A stretch of 64,000 nt of DNA, from positions 744,001 to 808,000 of the forward strand of contig NZ_RHLG01000001.1 of NCBI RefSeq assembly GCF_003712105.1, given 5' to 3'. A model generated the notes under the pieces. The model made no database searches and was not told the origin of the DNA. It saw only the letters and a program-made list of their open reading frames with translations. This document shows positions 11,601 to 18,795 of the stretch, piece after piece (the stretch's first letter is position 1; each line of letters opens with the position of its first letter). This stretch comes from Winogradskyella sp. (GTDB taxonomy: Bacteria > Bacteroidota > Bacteroidia > Flavobacteriales > Flavobacteriaceae). The position numbers and the translations under genes were made by a program.

Positions 11601-12033
11601 AATGACAGATATTTTTACACCCGAAGAGCTTAAAGATGTAAAGCTTTTAAAGGCAAATCATTTTCAACATTCAATATTTATAAATAATTCTGGCGCATCT
11701 TTTACAAGCCAAAATTTGCCTCAAGAAACCCAGGTGTCAGTGCTAAATGATGCGATATTTCACGACCTAAATAATGATGGAAACTTAGATGTAATTACTG
11801 GTGGAAATTTCTATGGAACAGATGCTGAATATGGAAGATATGATGCATCAATTGGTACAACGCTTTTAAATACTGGTGACGGTAATCTCAACGCTATTTC
11901 TCCGTCTGATAGTGGTCTAAAAATAGGAGGCAATGTTCAGCACATTAAGAAGATTAGTGTAAATAACAAACCACACGTATTAGTGATTAGAAATAATGCA
12001 CCAGCAAGCTTAATTGAAATTATTAACGAGTAA
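8665..12033 (+). CDS. FG-GAP/VCBS-repeat lipoprotein with ASPIC/UnbV domain
   Basis: A 1122-residue surface lipoprotein (signal ending in IFFTCKND, lipidated Cys near residue 19). Calcium-loop repeats of the type D-x-N-x-D-G-x-x-D run through it, such as DINNDGLDDIYFSG, DINNDGFLDIYVC, DVNGDGLDDVYLGG and DIDGDGQEDVFIG, forming integrin-like beta-propellers in two blocks (about 70-480 and 660-1080). Between them, at about 540-620, lies an ASPIC/UnbV-type domain (GTIGKLTLSNGTVL ... LEIIWPDKK). This is the CRTAC1-like architecture. Its function is unknown; it probably binds a partner or glycan on the cell surface. It begins 6 bases after the haloperoxidase-type gene, in the same operon. Confidence 0.88.
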   Translation: MKIIKYLSFLAVILIFFTCKNDSEKTPIENESAESENSKYNGPTLFSYLDPSVTNIDFNNQLVEKDNFNIILYEYMYNGGGVAIGDINNDGLDDIYFSGNTVSNKLYLNLGDFKFKDITESANVNGGEGFKTGVTMADINNDGFLDIYVCKSTAPKIENRKNLVYINNGDETFTEKGEVLGLADSRYSVQAYFFDSDGDNDLDVYVLNHSYNLKEANTILLEKNEKGEIVPAIPKDFTYLSNRLYINNGDKFTDQSQKAGILNDAFSLSAVIGDFNNDFKPDIYVCNDYAKPDRLLINKGNNRFEDEIESYFSHTSFSSMGSDFADLNNNGYQDLLTLDMAPNKNYRRKMMIMMQNYDKFEKMVSHNYGAQYAANILNINNGNETFSDFSFLNNVAQTEWSWSVLLADFNNDGLKDVHITNGYMRDITNKDYARYRMDELQKKLNLKQITLKQWVEEIPSEPVTAFLFKNEGNNNFKDYSENWDSGKPTFSNGSAYVDLNNDGYLDLVVNNINESPFIMKNNGKQIAENNFISVGFQFQKNKIATGTIGKLTLSNGTVLTEVYNPTRGFLSSSHHKLHYGIKKGLVAEKLEIIWPDKKTQIIETPELNTTILLDYKPTSNYIAETEKNLYFEDKTDVLGKGFSHTENEFIDFKREPLLHHKYSEEGPAVTIADVNGDGLDDVYLGGAKDFPGKLFLQNTSGSFDYKYLQSFEIDKTHEDTDAEFFDANKDGNIDLYVVSGGNENRANAQTYLDRLYLGDGKGNFTRIRNALPEIYTSGSVIKIHDIDGDGQEDVFIGSRVVPGRYPQTPRSYILKNENGMFKDVTSQWARTISSVGMVTDAEFGDIDNDGINELIVAGEWMPVSIFKFENGTYVNKTKDYGLDEKIGWWNAISIADINGDGFKDILAGNLGLNSIFKATDSEPTQLYYKDFDGNGSMDAVITTYIEGVSYPLHNRDRMLDQMVMLKKRFTRYAPYANATMTDIFTPEELKDVKLLKANHFQHSIFINNSGASFTSQNLPQETQVSVLNDAIFHDLNNDGNLDVITGGNFYGTDAEYGRYDASIGTTLLNTGDGNLNAISPSDSGLKIGGNVQHIKKISVNNKPHVLVIRNNAPASLIEIINE

Positions 12034-12043
12034 AATCTATCTG

Positions 12044-12178
12044 CTAATTTCCATCTCCTATTATAAGTGTCTGTTTTCTGCTGTCTATAATGTTGTGTAG
12101 TAAATAGAAAGGACTTACTAAAACAAAGACAATACATAGAATAGGGCTAAGCAGTAATAACAAAATAATCTTTTTCAT
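12044..12178 (-). CDS. Possible 44-residue membrane peptide
   Basis: A short reading frame starting MKKIILLLLLSPILCIVFVL and ending after SRKQTLIIGDGN. The start has an AT-rich upstream typical here (AAATAAATGCT-ATG). It would be a single-pass membrane peptide of 44 residues with a basic N-terminus. It lies convergent to the UnbV lipoprotein. I do not recognise the family, and hydrophobic AT-rich frames arise by chance, so this is only a candidate. Confidence 0.3.
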   Translation of the reverse strand: MKKIILLLLLSPILCIVFVLVSPFYLLHNIIDSRKQTLIIGDGN

Positions 12179-12331
12179 AGCATTTATTTTTGTTTTACAA
12201 TGCAAATATCGCCCAGGTAAACACACAAAATGGATACTATATTGACTAATTTTGATAGGATATTATCGTAATTGAGCTGTCTAAAACTATTTAAAATTAC
12301 CAATTAAGTTAACTTTTAGATGTGTTTTAGA

Positions 12332-12339
12332 TAATTTTG
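12332..12339 (+). promoter_or_regulatory. Predicted -7 box TAATTTTG for the AraC-type gene
   Basis: TAATTTTG matches the Bacteroidota -7 consensus TAnnTTTG. Transcription would start around 12345, so a TTG at 12337, which overlaps the box, cannot be the translation start; the GTG at 12403 is preferred. The matching -33 element is weak (TTTT around 12314). Confidence 0.45.
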
Positions 12340-12402
12340 TATACATTTTTGATAATTTCGCACACATATTTCATAGAACTGAGACTTAATTTTGTTACAA
12401 CT

Positions 12403-13281
12403 GTGAAAAATCGGAAGCCACTTTTAGAAAAGATTACTCCTGAGTTTGGTAGTTCTATTCATGTTAATAAACACGAGACTTACATAGGTGAGAACAAACC
12501 GTTCTGGCACTTTCATCCAGAATTAGAGTTAGTTTACGTCAATAAAGGAAAAGGCAAACGGCATATAGGTAATCATCTGTCCTACTTTAACAACAGCCAG
12601 CTATTGCTTTTGGGGTCTAACCTTCCGCATTATGGTTTTGTAGATCGATTAACACTAAACGGAACAGAAACAATAATACAGTTTAAGCCAGATTTTTTGG
12701 GAGTAAGTTTTTTTGACATCCCTGAAATGACTGCTATTAATCAACTTTTTGAGCGGTCAAAAATGGGTGTGCTTTTTGGAAGAACAGTAAAGGATAAATT
12801 AGGATATAAAATAGAACAGTTGGCAGATAAATCGGGTTTTGAGAGGATCTTAGCAGTGCTAGATATTTTAAACGCTTTAGCTAAAACTAGCGATTATAAA
12901 ATATTAAACGCCGATGGGTTTGTCTTTGAAACCGAACCACAGGACAATGCTAAAATTAATATTATTTATAAACACATAAACGAGAACTTTAAAGAGCATA
13001 TTAGTTTAAGTGAAATCTCTGAAAAAGTAAGTATGTCCATACCTGCGTTTTGTAGATATTTTAAAAAAGTTACGGGTAAAACCTTTACCAAATTAGTTAA
13101 TGAATTTAGAATAGTGCATGCAACAAAACTCCTTTCAGAAAGTCAATTAAGCATAACAAATATTTGTTTTGAGTGCGGTTTTAATAATTTTTCGCATTTC
13201 AATAGGCTATTCAAAGAGTTTACAGGCAAAAGCGCTTCAAAATATAGAAAAGAACTTAAATCAATGGTGAAGTATGAATGA
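12403..13281 (+). CDS. AraC-family transcriptional regulator
   Basis: A 292-residue regulator from the GTG start (VKNRKPLLEKITPEFG). The N-terminal half is a cupin-like ligand-binding domain, including the motif HFHPELELVYVNKGKGKRHIG. The C-terminal ~100 residues form two helix-turn-helix units of the AraC type (HISLSEISEKVSMSIPAFCRYFKK and LSITNICFECGFNNFSHFNRLFKEFTGKSASKYR are the two recognition regions). Such regulators usually activate sugar or stress genes, and no target is evident. A longer frame reaches a TTG at 12337, but that overlaps a likely promoter. The last 8 bases overlap a 57-codon gene downstream. Confidence 0.88.
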   Translation: MKNRKPLLEKITPEFGSSIHVNKHETYIGENKPFWHFHPELELVYVNKGKGKRHIGNHLSYFNNSQLLLLGSNLPHYGFVDRLTLNGTETIIQFKPDFLGVSFFDIPEMTAINQLFERSKMGVLFGRTVKDKLGYKIEQLADKSGFERILAVLDILNALAKTSDYKILNADGFVFETEPQDNAKINIIYKHINENFKEHISLSEISEKVSMSIPAFCRYFKKVTGKTFTKLVNEFRIVHATKLLSESQLSITNICFECGFNNFSHFNRLFKEFTGKSASKYRKELKSMVKYE

Positions 13282-13447
13282 TAAAATAGAAATTGCAATA
13301 GAGTATTATTCAGTAAAACAGAAAGAGATTTTGGACACTGTTAATTCAAGTTCTGAACTGACAGCAGAAGATATTATCCATTACGGTGAAGAGTTGAATA
13401 TTATTGAAAACAAGATGACAGCACTAGAGGTAGCAAAAGAAAACTAG
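13274..13447 (+). CDS. 57-residue hypothetical protein overlapping the AraC gene
   Basis: The reading frame starts with an ATG inside the last codons of the AraC-type gene (8-base overlap), an arrangement typical of translational coupling. The product is acidic, soluble and predicted helical (MNDKIEIAIEYYSVKQKEIL at the start, ending MTALEVAKEN). It has no signal peptide or transmembrane segment. I do not recognise the family. The overlap, the sensible composition and the lack of any competing gene support it being real. It may act with the regulator. Confidence 0.55.
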   Translation: MNDKIEIAIEYYSVKQKEILDTVNSSSELTAEDIIHYGEELNIIENKMTALEVAKEN

Positions 13448-13484
13448 AAGATTCAAATAGGGTTTTTTAGCATCTATAATACAG

Positions 13485-14135
13485 TCATTTTTCTCCATTC
13501 CACTCTGCAAAAAATTGATTCAAATACCGCTCCATAAACACATGTCTTTGCGCAGCGATTTTTTTACCAGAAATAGTATTCATTTGGTCTTTAAGCAATA
13601 GTAGCTTCTCGTAAAAATGGTTAATTGTAGGTGCTTCTGAAGTTTTGTATTCTTCTTTAGTCATACTAAGGTTTGGTTCTATTTCAGGATTGTATAATGC
13701 TCTGTTTTTAAAACCTCCATAGTTAAAACATCTTGCAATACCAATTGCTCCTATAGCATCTAATCTATCAGCATCTTGAACAACTTCTAACTCTTTTGAA
13801 GTAAATTTCACTCCATTTTCTAATGCGTTTTTAAATGATATGTTTTCTATAATGGAAACTACGTGCTCAATGATTTTAGAATCTACATTTTCATTGAATA
13901 AAAATTCTCGAGCTTTTTTTGGACCGATAGTTTCATCACCATCATGAAACTTAGAATCAGCAATATCATGAAGCAAGGAAGCTAATGAAACAATGGTTGT
14001 ATTAACATTTTCGTGTTTGGAAATAAGTATGGCATTTTTATAAACACGTTCCGTATGAAACCAATCATGACCGCCTTCAGCATTCTTAAGTTCAGTCTTA
14101 ACAAAAGCAATTGTTTTTTCTATAACTGAGTCCAT
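13485..14135 (-). CDS. HD-domain phosphohydrolase (YedJ-like)
   Basis: A 216-residue soluble HD-superfamily protein. The metal ligands are visible as H19 with D20 in HDWFHTERV, then HD in LASLLHDIADSKFHDGD, and a later Asp in VVQDADRLDAIGAIGIAR. This pattern (H...HD...D) and the length match the YedJ/YpgQ group of putative (d)NTP or nucleotide phosphohydrolases. The substrate is not known. It is translated 4 bases after the end of the acyltransferase gene, so the two form an operon on the minus strand. Confidence 0.85.
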   Translation of the reverse strand: MDSVIEKTIAFVKTELKNAEGGHDWFHTERVYKNAILISKHENVNTTIVSLASLLHDIADSKFHDGDETIGPKKAREFLFNENVDSKIIEHVVSIIENISFKNALENGVKFTSKELEVVQDADRLDAIGAIGIARCFNYGGFKNRALYNPEIEPNLSMTKEEYKTSEAPTINHFYEKLLLLKDQMNTISGKKIAAQRHVFMERYLNQFFAEWNGEK

Positions 14136-14139
14136 AATA

Positions 14140-14874
14140 CTAAATAATTGCTGTTTTTATAGTCGCTTCAATGTCATTGATGAGTAAGGTTTTATCTTCA
14201 AAATCTGACAATTCCAATGGTTTATGTACGGTAAATTTTATGTGTGCACCAAGCCCCATTGGGAACTTTCCGTATTTAAGTGTTTTCCATGAGTTGTTTA
14301 CAGTCACTGGAAGAATAATAGCATTTGGTGCATGCTTAAACATGGTTAAAAGACCATTAGTTTTAAAGGGTTTTGGGTTGCCATCTCTACTACGTGTGCC
14401 TTCAGGAAAAATTACTGCAGCCCAATTATTCTCTACTATTCGCTTAGCAAAATCTTCAATAGCTTTAAGCGCTTGTTTTGCGTCTTTTCTATCTATAAGA
14501 ACCGAGCCACCATGTCTAAGGTTGTACGAAATGCTAGGTATACCTTTCCCTAGTTCCTTTTTACTCACAAATTTTACATGATGTTTACGCAAATACCAAA
14601 TCAATGGCGGAATATCGTACATGCTCTGATGATTGGAGACTATGATTACAGGTCGACCAGTAGCAATTTTATGCGGATTATTAAAACTAAAGCGTGTGCC
14701 TAAGATGTTAAGACTACGCATTAAAAAAAATTGCATCCAATCCACACTTATTTTATGCGCTTTGTAGCCAAAAAGATTATGACTAAACCATTGGATTGGA
14801 TGAAAAACAACTAGTGTTAATCCAAAAAACAGGAAATAAATAATCGTCAGTAGATAAGCTAGAATTTTAATCAT
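14140..14874 (-). CDS. plsC: 1-acyl-sn-glycerol-3-phosphate acyltransferase (PlsC family)
   Basis: A 244-residue membrane-anchored acyltransferase. The N-terminal helix (ILAYLLTIIYFLFFGLTLVVF) is followed by the catalytic H-x4-D motif in SNHQSMYDIPP and by the substrate-binding FPEGTRSRDG motif of PlsC enzymes. It would acylate lysophosphatidate in phospholipid synthesis. I chose the ATG at 14874; an in-frame GTG 21 bases upstream lies inside the terminator hairpin of the preceding bacilliredoxin gene and is unlikely. The HD hydrolase gene follows after 4 bases. Confidence 0.88.
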   Translation of the reverse strand: MIKILAYLLTIIYFLFFGLTLVVFHPIQWFSHNLFGYKAHKISVDWMQFFLMRSLNILGTRFSFNNPHKIATGRPVIIVSNHQSMYDIPPLIWYLRKHHVKFVSKKELGKGIPSISYNLRHGGSVLIDRKDAKQALKAIEDFAKRIVENNWAAVIFPEGTRSRDGNPKPFKTNGLLTMFKHAPNAIILPVTVNNSWKTLKYGKFPMGLGAHIKFTVHKPLELSDFEDKTLLINDIEATIKTAII

Positions 14875-14884
14875 GCTGTAAAAA

Positions 14885-14916
14885 TAAAAAACCACGATGT
14901 TAATCGTGGTTTTTTA
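14885..14916. terminator. Hairpin terminator after the bacilliredoxin gene
   Basis: CCACGAT (14892-14898), loop GTTA, ATCGTGG (14903-14909), flanked by A-run on the left and T-run on the right, so it can work in both directions. On the minus strand it separates the bacilliredoxin gene from plsC. Confidence 0.8.
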
Positions 14917-14935
14917 TTTAGAATACTTTAAACAA

Positions 14936-15346
14936 CTAGCAATGCTCATTGTATGCGTCCATAAGGTTTTCTGCAATTAATTCTGCAGGACGACCTTCGA
15001 TATGATGACGCTCTAGCATGTGCACTAACTCACCATCTTTAAATAACGCCATACTTGGAGAACTTGGTGGAAATGGCACCATATATTCTCTCGCTTTGTC
15101 TGTTGCTTCTCTATCTACACCTGCAAATACAGTAACAAGGTTACTTGGCTTTTTTGCATTGTCTAGACTCATACGAGCACCAGGTCTTGCATTTGCTGCA
15201 GCACAGCCACAAACCGAATTTACAACAACAAGCGTTGTTCCTTCTTTTGCAATAGCATTATCCACAGCTTCTGTAGTATGTAGTTCTTCAAAACCAACGT
15301 TTGTTAAATCCTCACGCATAGGTTTTACTAATTCTGCTGGATACAT
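14936..15346 (-). CDS. BrxA/BrxB-family bacilliredoxin
   Basis: A 136-residue YphP/YqiW family protein. The active-site motif is NSVCGCAAANARPG (C-G-C), as in bacilliredoxins that remove bacillithiol from mixed disulfides on proteins after oxidative stress. Full length for the family, no signal peptide, cytoplasmic. It has its own promoter and terminator. The presence of this gene suggests, but does not prove, that the organism makes bacillithiol or a similar thiol. Confidence 0.92.
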   Translation of the reverse strand: MYPAELVKPMREDLTNVGFEELHTTEAVDNAIAKEGTTLVVVNSVCGCAAANARPGARMSLDNAKKPSNLVTVFAGVDREATDKAREYMVPFPPSSPSMALFKDGELVHMLERHHIEGRPAELIAENLMDAYNEHC

Positions 15347-15393
15347 ATAATTCTTTTTTAATTAACACTTTTTATTCCGAATTTCTCGGACAG

Positions 15394-15401
15394 CAAAGAT
15401 A
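15394..15401 (-). promoter_or_regulatory. Predicted -7 box (TATCTTTG) for the bacilliredoxin gene
   Basis: On the minus strand the sequence reads TATCTTTG, an exact TAnnTTTG match, about 48 bases upstream of the start codon. No clear TTTG lies 19 bases further up. A small hairpin TCCGA-ATTTC-TCGGA (15376-15390) falls in the predicted 5' leader. Confidence 0.5.
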
Positions 15402-15504
15402 CGCAAATTTATACGTTAACAATCAGTATATAGTAGTTAGAATAAATGGCGCTATCGCGTTTTTCAATAGTAACAAAAACAAAAAATAATCTACTAACAT
15501 ATAG

Positions 15505-15512
15505 TATATTTG
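15505..15512 (+). promoter_or_regulatory. Predicted -7 box TATATTTG for the TerB-DnaJ gene
   Basis: TATATTTG is an exact match to TAnnTTTG, 25 bases before the ATG at 15537. A -33 element is not obvious. Confidence 0.5.
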
Positions 15513-15536
15513 ATATTGATTACAAATAATAGATAG

Positions 15537-16340
15537 ATGAGTTTTTCAAAATGGATAGGTGCGGCAATTGGATGGTCTTTTGGAGGTCCAATCGGGGCAA
15601 TAATTGGTATGGCTTTAGGCAGTATTATTGATAATGCTGCGGATACACCACTGTTAGGCGAGCGTCAGGGAAGTAAAACCAAAAGTAAAAAGCGAAACCC
15701 ATATCAGCAACGCCCTACATATCAAAGAAAAAGACAACAAGAGCGAAGAGCACAAACACGTTCAGGAGATTTTGAGGTGAGTTTACTCATTTTAGCATCG
15801 GTTGTCATAAAGGCGGATGGAAAGCAAGACCAACGCGAACTCGACTTTGTACGCCAGCAGTTTACTAACATGTACGGCAAAGACCGTGCGAACAAAGCAT
15901 TTCGATTATTTAAAGGAATCGCTAAACAAAATATATCAACACGTAAAGTATGCATGCAGATTAAGCAAATGATGGATCATGCGTCACGTTTGCAATTGTT
16001 ACATTTTTTGTTTGGTATTGCTAAAGCAGATGGGTTAGTTACCAAAGATGAGATTAAACAGATTTATACCATATCTGGATACTTAGGCATTAGCAGTAGA
16101 GACTATGAGAGTATTAAAGCTATGTTTTATAATAGCACTGATAATGCGTATAAAATTTTAGAAATTGATAAGAGTGTTTCAGACGATGAGGTCAAACGTG
16201 CTTATAGGAAAATGGCTAAGAAATACCATCCAGATCGCGTAAGTCATCTTGGAGAAGAACATCGTGAAGGTGCTGAAGAGAAATTTAGGCAAGTTCAAGA
16301 ATCTTACGAGCATATTCAGAAAGAACGCGGGTTTAAATAG
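15537..16340 (+). CDS. TerB/DjlA-like J-domain protein
   Basis: A 267-residue protein with three parts. Residues about 3-33 form a glycine-zipper-like hydrophobic segment (WIGAAIGWSFGGPIGAIIGMALGSIID) that may insert in the membrane. Residues about 75-190 are an all-helical TerB-like domain (KADGKQDQRELDFV repeated as KADGLVTKDEIKQI). The C-terminal ~65 residues are a J domain with the HPD motif in KYHPDRVSHLG, which stimulates Hsp70 ATPase. The order matches DjlA-type co-chaperones. It is monocistronic between two promoters. Confidence 0.85.
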   Translation: MSFSKWIGAAIGWSFGGPIGAIIGMALGSIIDNAADTPLLGERQGSKTKSKKRNPYQQRPTYQRKRQQERRAQTRSGDFEVSLLILASVVIKADGKQDQRELDFVRQQFTNMYGKDRANKAFRLFKGIAKQNISTRKVCMQIKQMMDHASRLQLLHFLFGIAKADGLVTKDEIKQIYTISGYLGISSRDYESIKAMFYNSTDNAYKILEIDKSVSDDEVKRAYRKMAKKYHPDRVSHLGEEHREGAEEKFRQVQESYEHIQKERGFK

Positions 16341-16384
16341 TAAATGAGCTATTTTTGAAATTTATTTTATCGTTACAAAATTAA

Positions 16385-16402
16385 TTTTAGACTAATCTAA
16401 AA
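16385..16402. promoter_or_regulatory. Predicted DtxR/MntR-type operator palindrome
   Basis: The perfect inverted repeat TTTTAGA-CTAA-TCTAAAA contains TTAG-N6-CTAA, the core spacing of DtxR/IdeR boxes. It covers the -33 position and part of the spacer of the TonB receptor promoter. A DtxR/MntR-type regulator is encoded two genes downstream (19323-19991), so metal-dependent repression of this operon is a reasonable inference. Confidence 0.6.
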
Positions 16403-16409
16403 ATATATT

Positions 16410-16417
16410 TATATTTG
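16410..16417 (+). promoter_or_regulatory. Predicted -7 box TATATTTG of the TonB receptor operon
   Basis: An exact TAnnTTTG match 18 bases before the ATG. The position 19 bases upstream reads TTAG (one off TTTG) and lies inside the palindrome at 16385-16402. Confidence 0.6.
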
Positions 16418-16434
16418 CAAAAATAAAAATTGAG

Positions 16435-18789
16435 ATGCTTGTAAGGATTTTGCTGTTTTTCTTTTCATTTAGTACTATAATTGCTCAGAATATTGAGGTT
16501 AAAGGAGTAGTTGTAAATACCGATCTGCCTGTTGCATTCGCTTCAGTCAACTTTAAAAGTGAAGGCAATTTATATACAGCTTATTCCGATGACAACGGAA
16601 AATTCAATTTGAAAATTCCATATGGAACCTATGAGGTGAGTTCGTCTGCAATAGGACTTAAGGTTAAAAACAAAACCATTATAATCTCAGAAACAAATAA
16701 AGACAATCTTCAAATTATTCTTGTCGAAGATTTATTAGGGCTCGATGAAGTTGTAGTTAGTGCTACGCGTAATAGAGTCAATAAAAAAGAAGCACCTATA
16801 GTTGTGAATACATTAGGAGAGAAACTTATAAATGCAACACAAGCTATTGCAGTTTCGGAGAGCCTTAACTATTCACCAGGTGTACGTGTTGAAACCAATT
16901 GCCAAAATTGTGGGTTTACTCAGGTAAGACTTAATGGCCTCGATGGAAGCTACTCTCAAATTTTGGTTAACAGCCGGGCAGTATTTAGTGCATTAAATAG
17001 TGTCTATGGTTTAGAGCAAATTCCAACCCAAATTATTGACCGTGTTGAGATTGTACGGAGTGGTGGTTCAGCATTATTTGGATCTAATGCAATAGCAGGT
17101 ACTATAAATATAATTACAAAAGACCCTGTACTGAACACATGGGAAGTAGGTAGTTATTTAGGCTTAATTGATGGTGATACACCTGATAGAATTTTAAACT
17201 TCAACGCATCTTTAGTATCAGACGATTTAAAAAGTGGCGCTACGTTTTACGGCATCTACAGAAATAGAAACTCGTGGGATGCCAATGGTGATGGTTTTAC
17301 TGAAGTGGTTGAACTTAAAAACACCACTTTTGGCACAAAACTATATTACAAACCTACAGACAGAAGCCGATTAACGCTAGACGCTACAATTATTAATGAG
17401 TACAGACGTGGAGGTGACCGATTGAATTTACCACCGCACTTAACAGATATTACCGAAGAGCTTGACCACAATACTATTATGGGTGGTTTGAGTTATGATT
17501 TGAGCAATGAAGAAAACACAAATCAGTATTCTATATATAGTTCTGTACAGTATACAGATAGAGATAGTTATTATGGCGGCCTTGGAGGTGGGCGCACAGC
17601 GCAAGATAGTTTAACAGCATTAAATGCTTATGGTATCACTAAAGATTTGGCCTTAGCAAATGGGTTTCAGTTTACAAAACAATTTAAAAAAGATGTTCTT
17701 ACTGCTGGAGTCGAATATAACTTTAGTAATACCGAAGACATTATCTTAGGGTATAATCGATTGATAGACCAGGATGTTCATACAACTGGTATCTATGCCC
17801 AATACGAATGGAAGCCTAACACTAAATTTTCAGCTTTGGTAGGTTCGCGTATAGATAATATTAATGTAGACGGAAATTATACAGTAGGTGCTATTCAACG
17901 TAGTGTAGATATTTCACAAACTACTCTTAATCCAAGACTAACTTTGGCTTATGAGTTTACAGATGACCTAAAATTCCGTGGTGGTTATGCACGTGGTTTT
18001 AGAGCACCGCAAGCGTTTAATGAAGATTTACACATTTCGTCAGTTGGAGGCGAGCCTCAATTTGTAATCTTGTCTAATAATTTAGAAGCTGAATTTTCTA
18101 ATGCTTTTACAAGTTCTTTGAATTATACTAAAGAGATTAATACAACACAGACTAACGTTTTAATTGAAGGATTTTACACCAGTTTAGATAATCCGTTCAC
18201 CTTAGTAAGTACTGGAGCTCAATTGTCTAATGGTTCGATAGTTGAAGAGGTAAGGAATGGCGAAGGAGCAAGGGTTTATGGGGCTAATTTTGAGTTTGGC
18301 GTTTCGCCTTCTAAGAAATGGTTATTTCAGTTAGGTGGTACGCTTCAACGTTCAGAATATGATCAGCCACAAGTGTTGTTTGAAGCTGATGGGAGTAACC
18401 CAAATGAAACCGATATTCGTGTATCTGAATTTACCAGAAACCCAAATTTTTATGGATATCTAAATACTAATTTCACGCCTAATGATACCTATAGCTTTTC
18501 AGTTACTGGAACTTACACTGGAGAAATGATAGTGCCTTTTGTAATTAGTGATTCGGGGTTTTTACAATTAAATGAAAGTAACCCGTTTTTCGATTTAAAT
18601 ATAAATGCTGAAGCCCATTTTGATGTGTCTAACGATTTTGAGGTGACTTTAAATGCTGGAGTTAAGAATGTGTTTAATAGTTATCAAGATGATTTTGATA
18701 TTGGGCCAACACGAGACTCCGATTATGTTTATGGACCAGCATTACCACGTACGTTTTTTGTAGGAATTAAAATAGGAAAATCTCATTAA
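16435..18789 (+). CDS. TonB-dependent outer-membrane receptor, probably for a metal or metal complex
   Basis: A 784-residue receptor with a signal peptide (1-17), a carboxypeptidase-regulatory-like beta-sandwich at about 20-100 common in Bacteroidota receptors, a plug domain at about 115-235 (ending in RVEIVRSGGSALFGSNAIAGTINIITK), and a 22-strand barrel with the usual closing strand ending in aromatic/hydrophobic residues near the C-terminus (RTFFVGIKIG). The plug holds a Cys pair, C156 and C159, in NCQNCGFTQVRLNGLDGSY. The gene is followed by a periplasmic thioredoxin, a DtxR/MntR-type regulator and a ZIP transporter, and has a DtxR-like operator in its promoter; uptake of iron, manganese or zinc is inferred from that context. 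Confidence 0.88.
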   Translation: MLVRILLFFFSFSTIIAQNIEVKGVVVNTDLPVAFASVNFKSEGNLYTAYSDDNGKFNLKIPYGTYEVSSSAIGLKVKNKTIIISETNKDNLQIILVEDLLGLDEVVVSATRNRVNKKEAPIVVNTLGEKLINATQAIAVSESLNYSPGVRVETNCQNCGFTQVRLNGLDGSYSQILVNSRAVFSALNSVYGLEQIPTQIIDRVEIVRSGGSALFGSNAIAGTINIITKDPVLNTWEVGSYLGLIDGDTPDRILNFNASLVSDDLKSGATFYGIYRNRNSWDANGDGFTEVVELKNTTFGTKLYYKPTDRSRLTLDATIINEYRRGGDRLNLPPHLTDITEELDHNTIMGGLSYDLSNEENTNQYSIYSSVQYTDRDSYYGGLGGGRTAQDSLTALNAYGITKDLALANGFQFTKQFKKDVLTAGVEYNFSNTEDIILGYNRLIDQDVHTTGIYAQYEWKPNTKFSALVGSRIDNINVDGNYTVGAIQRSVDISQTTLNPRLTLAYEFTDDLKFRGGYARGFRAPQAFNEDLHISSVGGEPQFVILSNNLEAEFSNAFTSSLNYTKEINTTQTNVLIEGFYTSLDNPFTLVSTGAQLSNGSIVEEVRNGEGARVYGANFEFGVSPSKKWLFQLGGTLQRSEYDQPQVLFEADGSNPNETDIRVSEFTRNPNFYGYLNTNFTPNDTYSFSVTGTYTGEMIVPFVISDSGFLQLNESNPFFDLNINAEAHFDVSNDFEVTLNAGVKNVFNSYQDDFDIGPTRDSDYVYGPALPRTFFVGIKIGKSH

Positions 18790-18795
18790 GAAATA

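Noticed and set aside
12337..12402. TTG-started N-terminal extension of the AraC-type regulator
   Set aside because: The TTG overlaps a TAnnTTTG promoter element, and the extension does not resemble the family N-terminus.
14875..14895. GTG-started extension of PlsC
   Set aside because: It would be translated from within the upstream gene's terminator hairpin; the ATG at 14874 gives the expected N-terminal helix.
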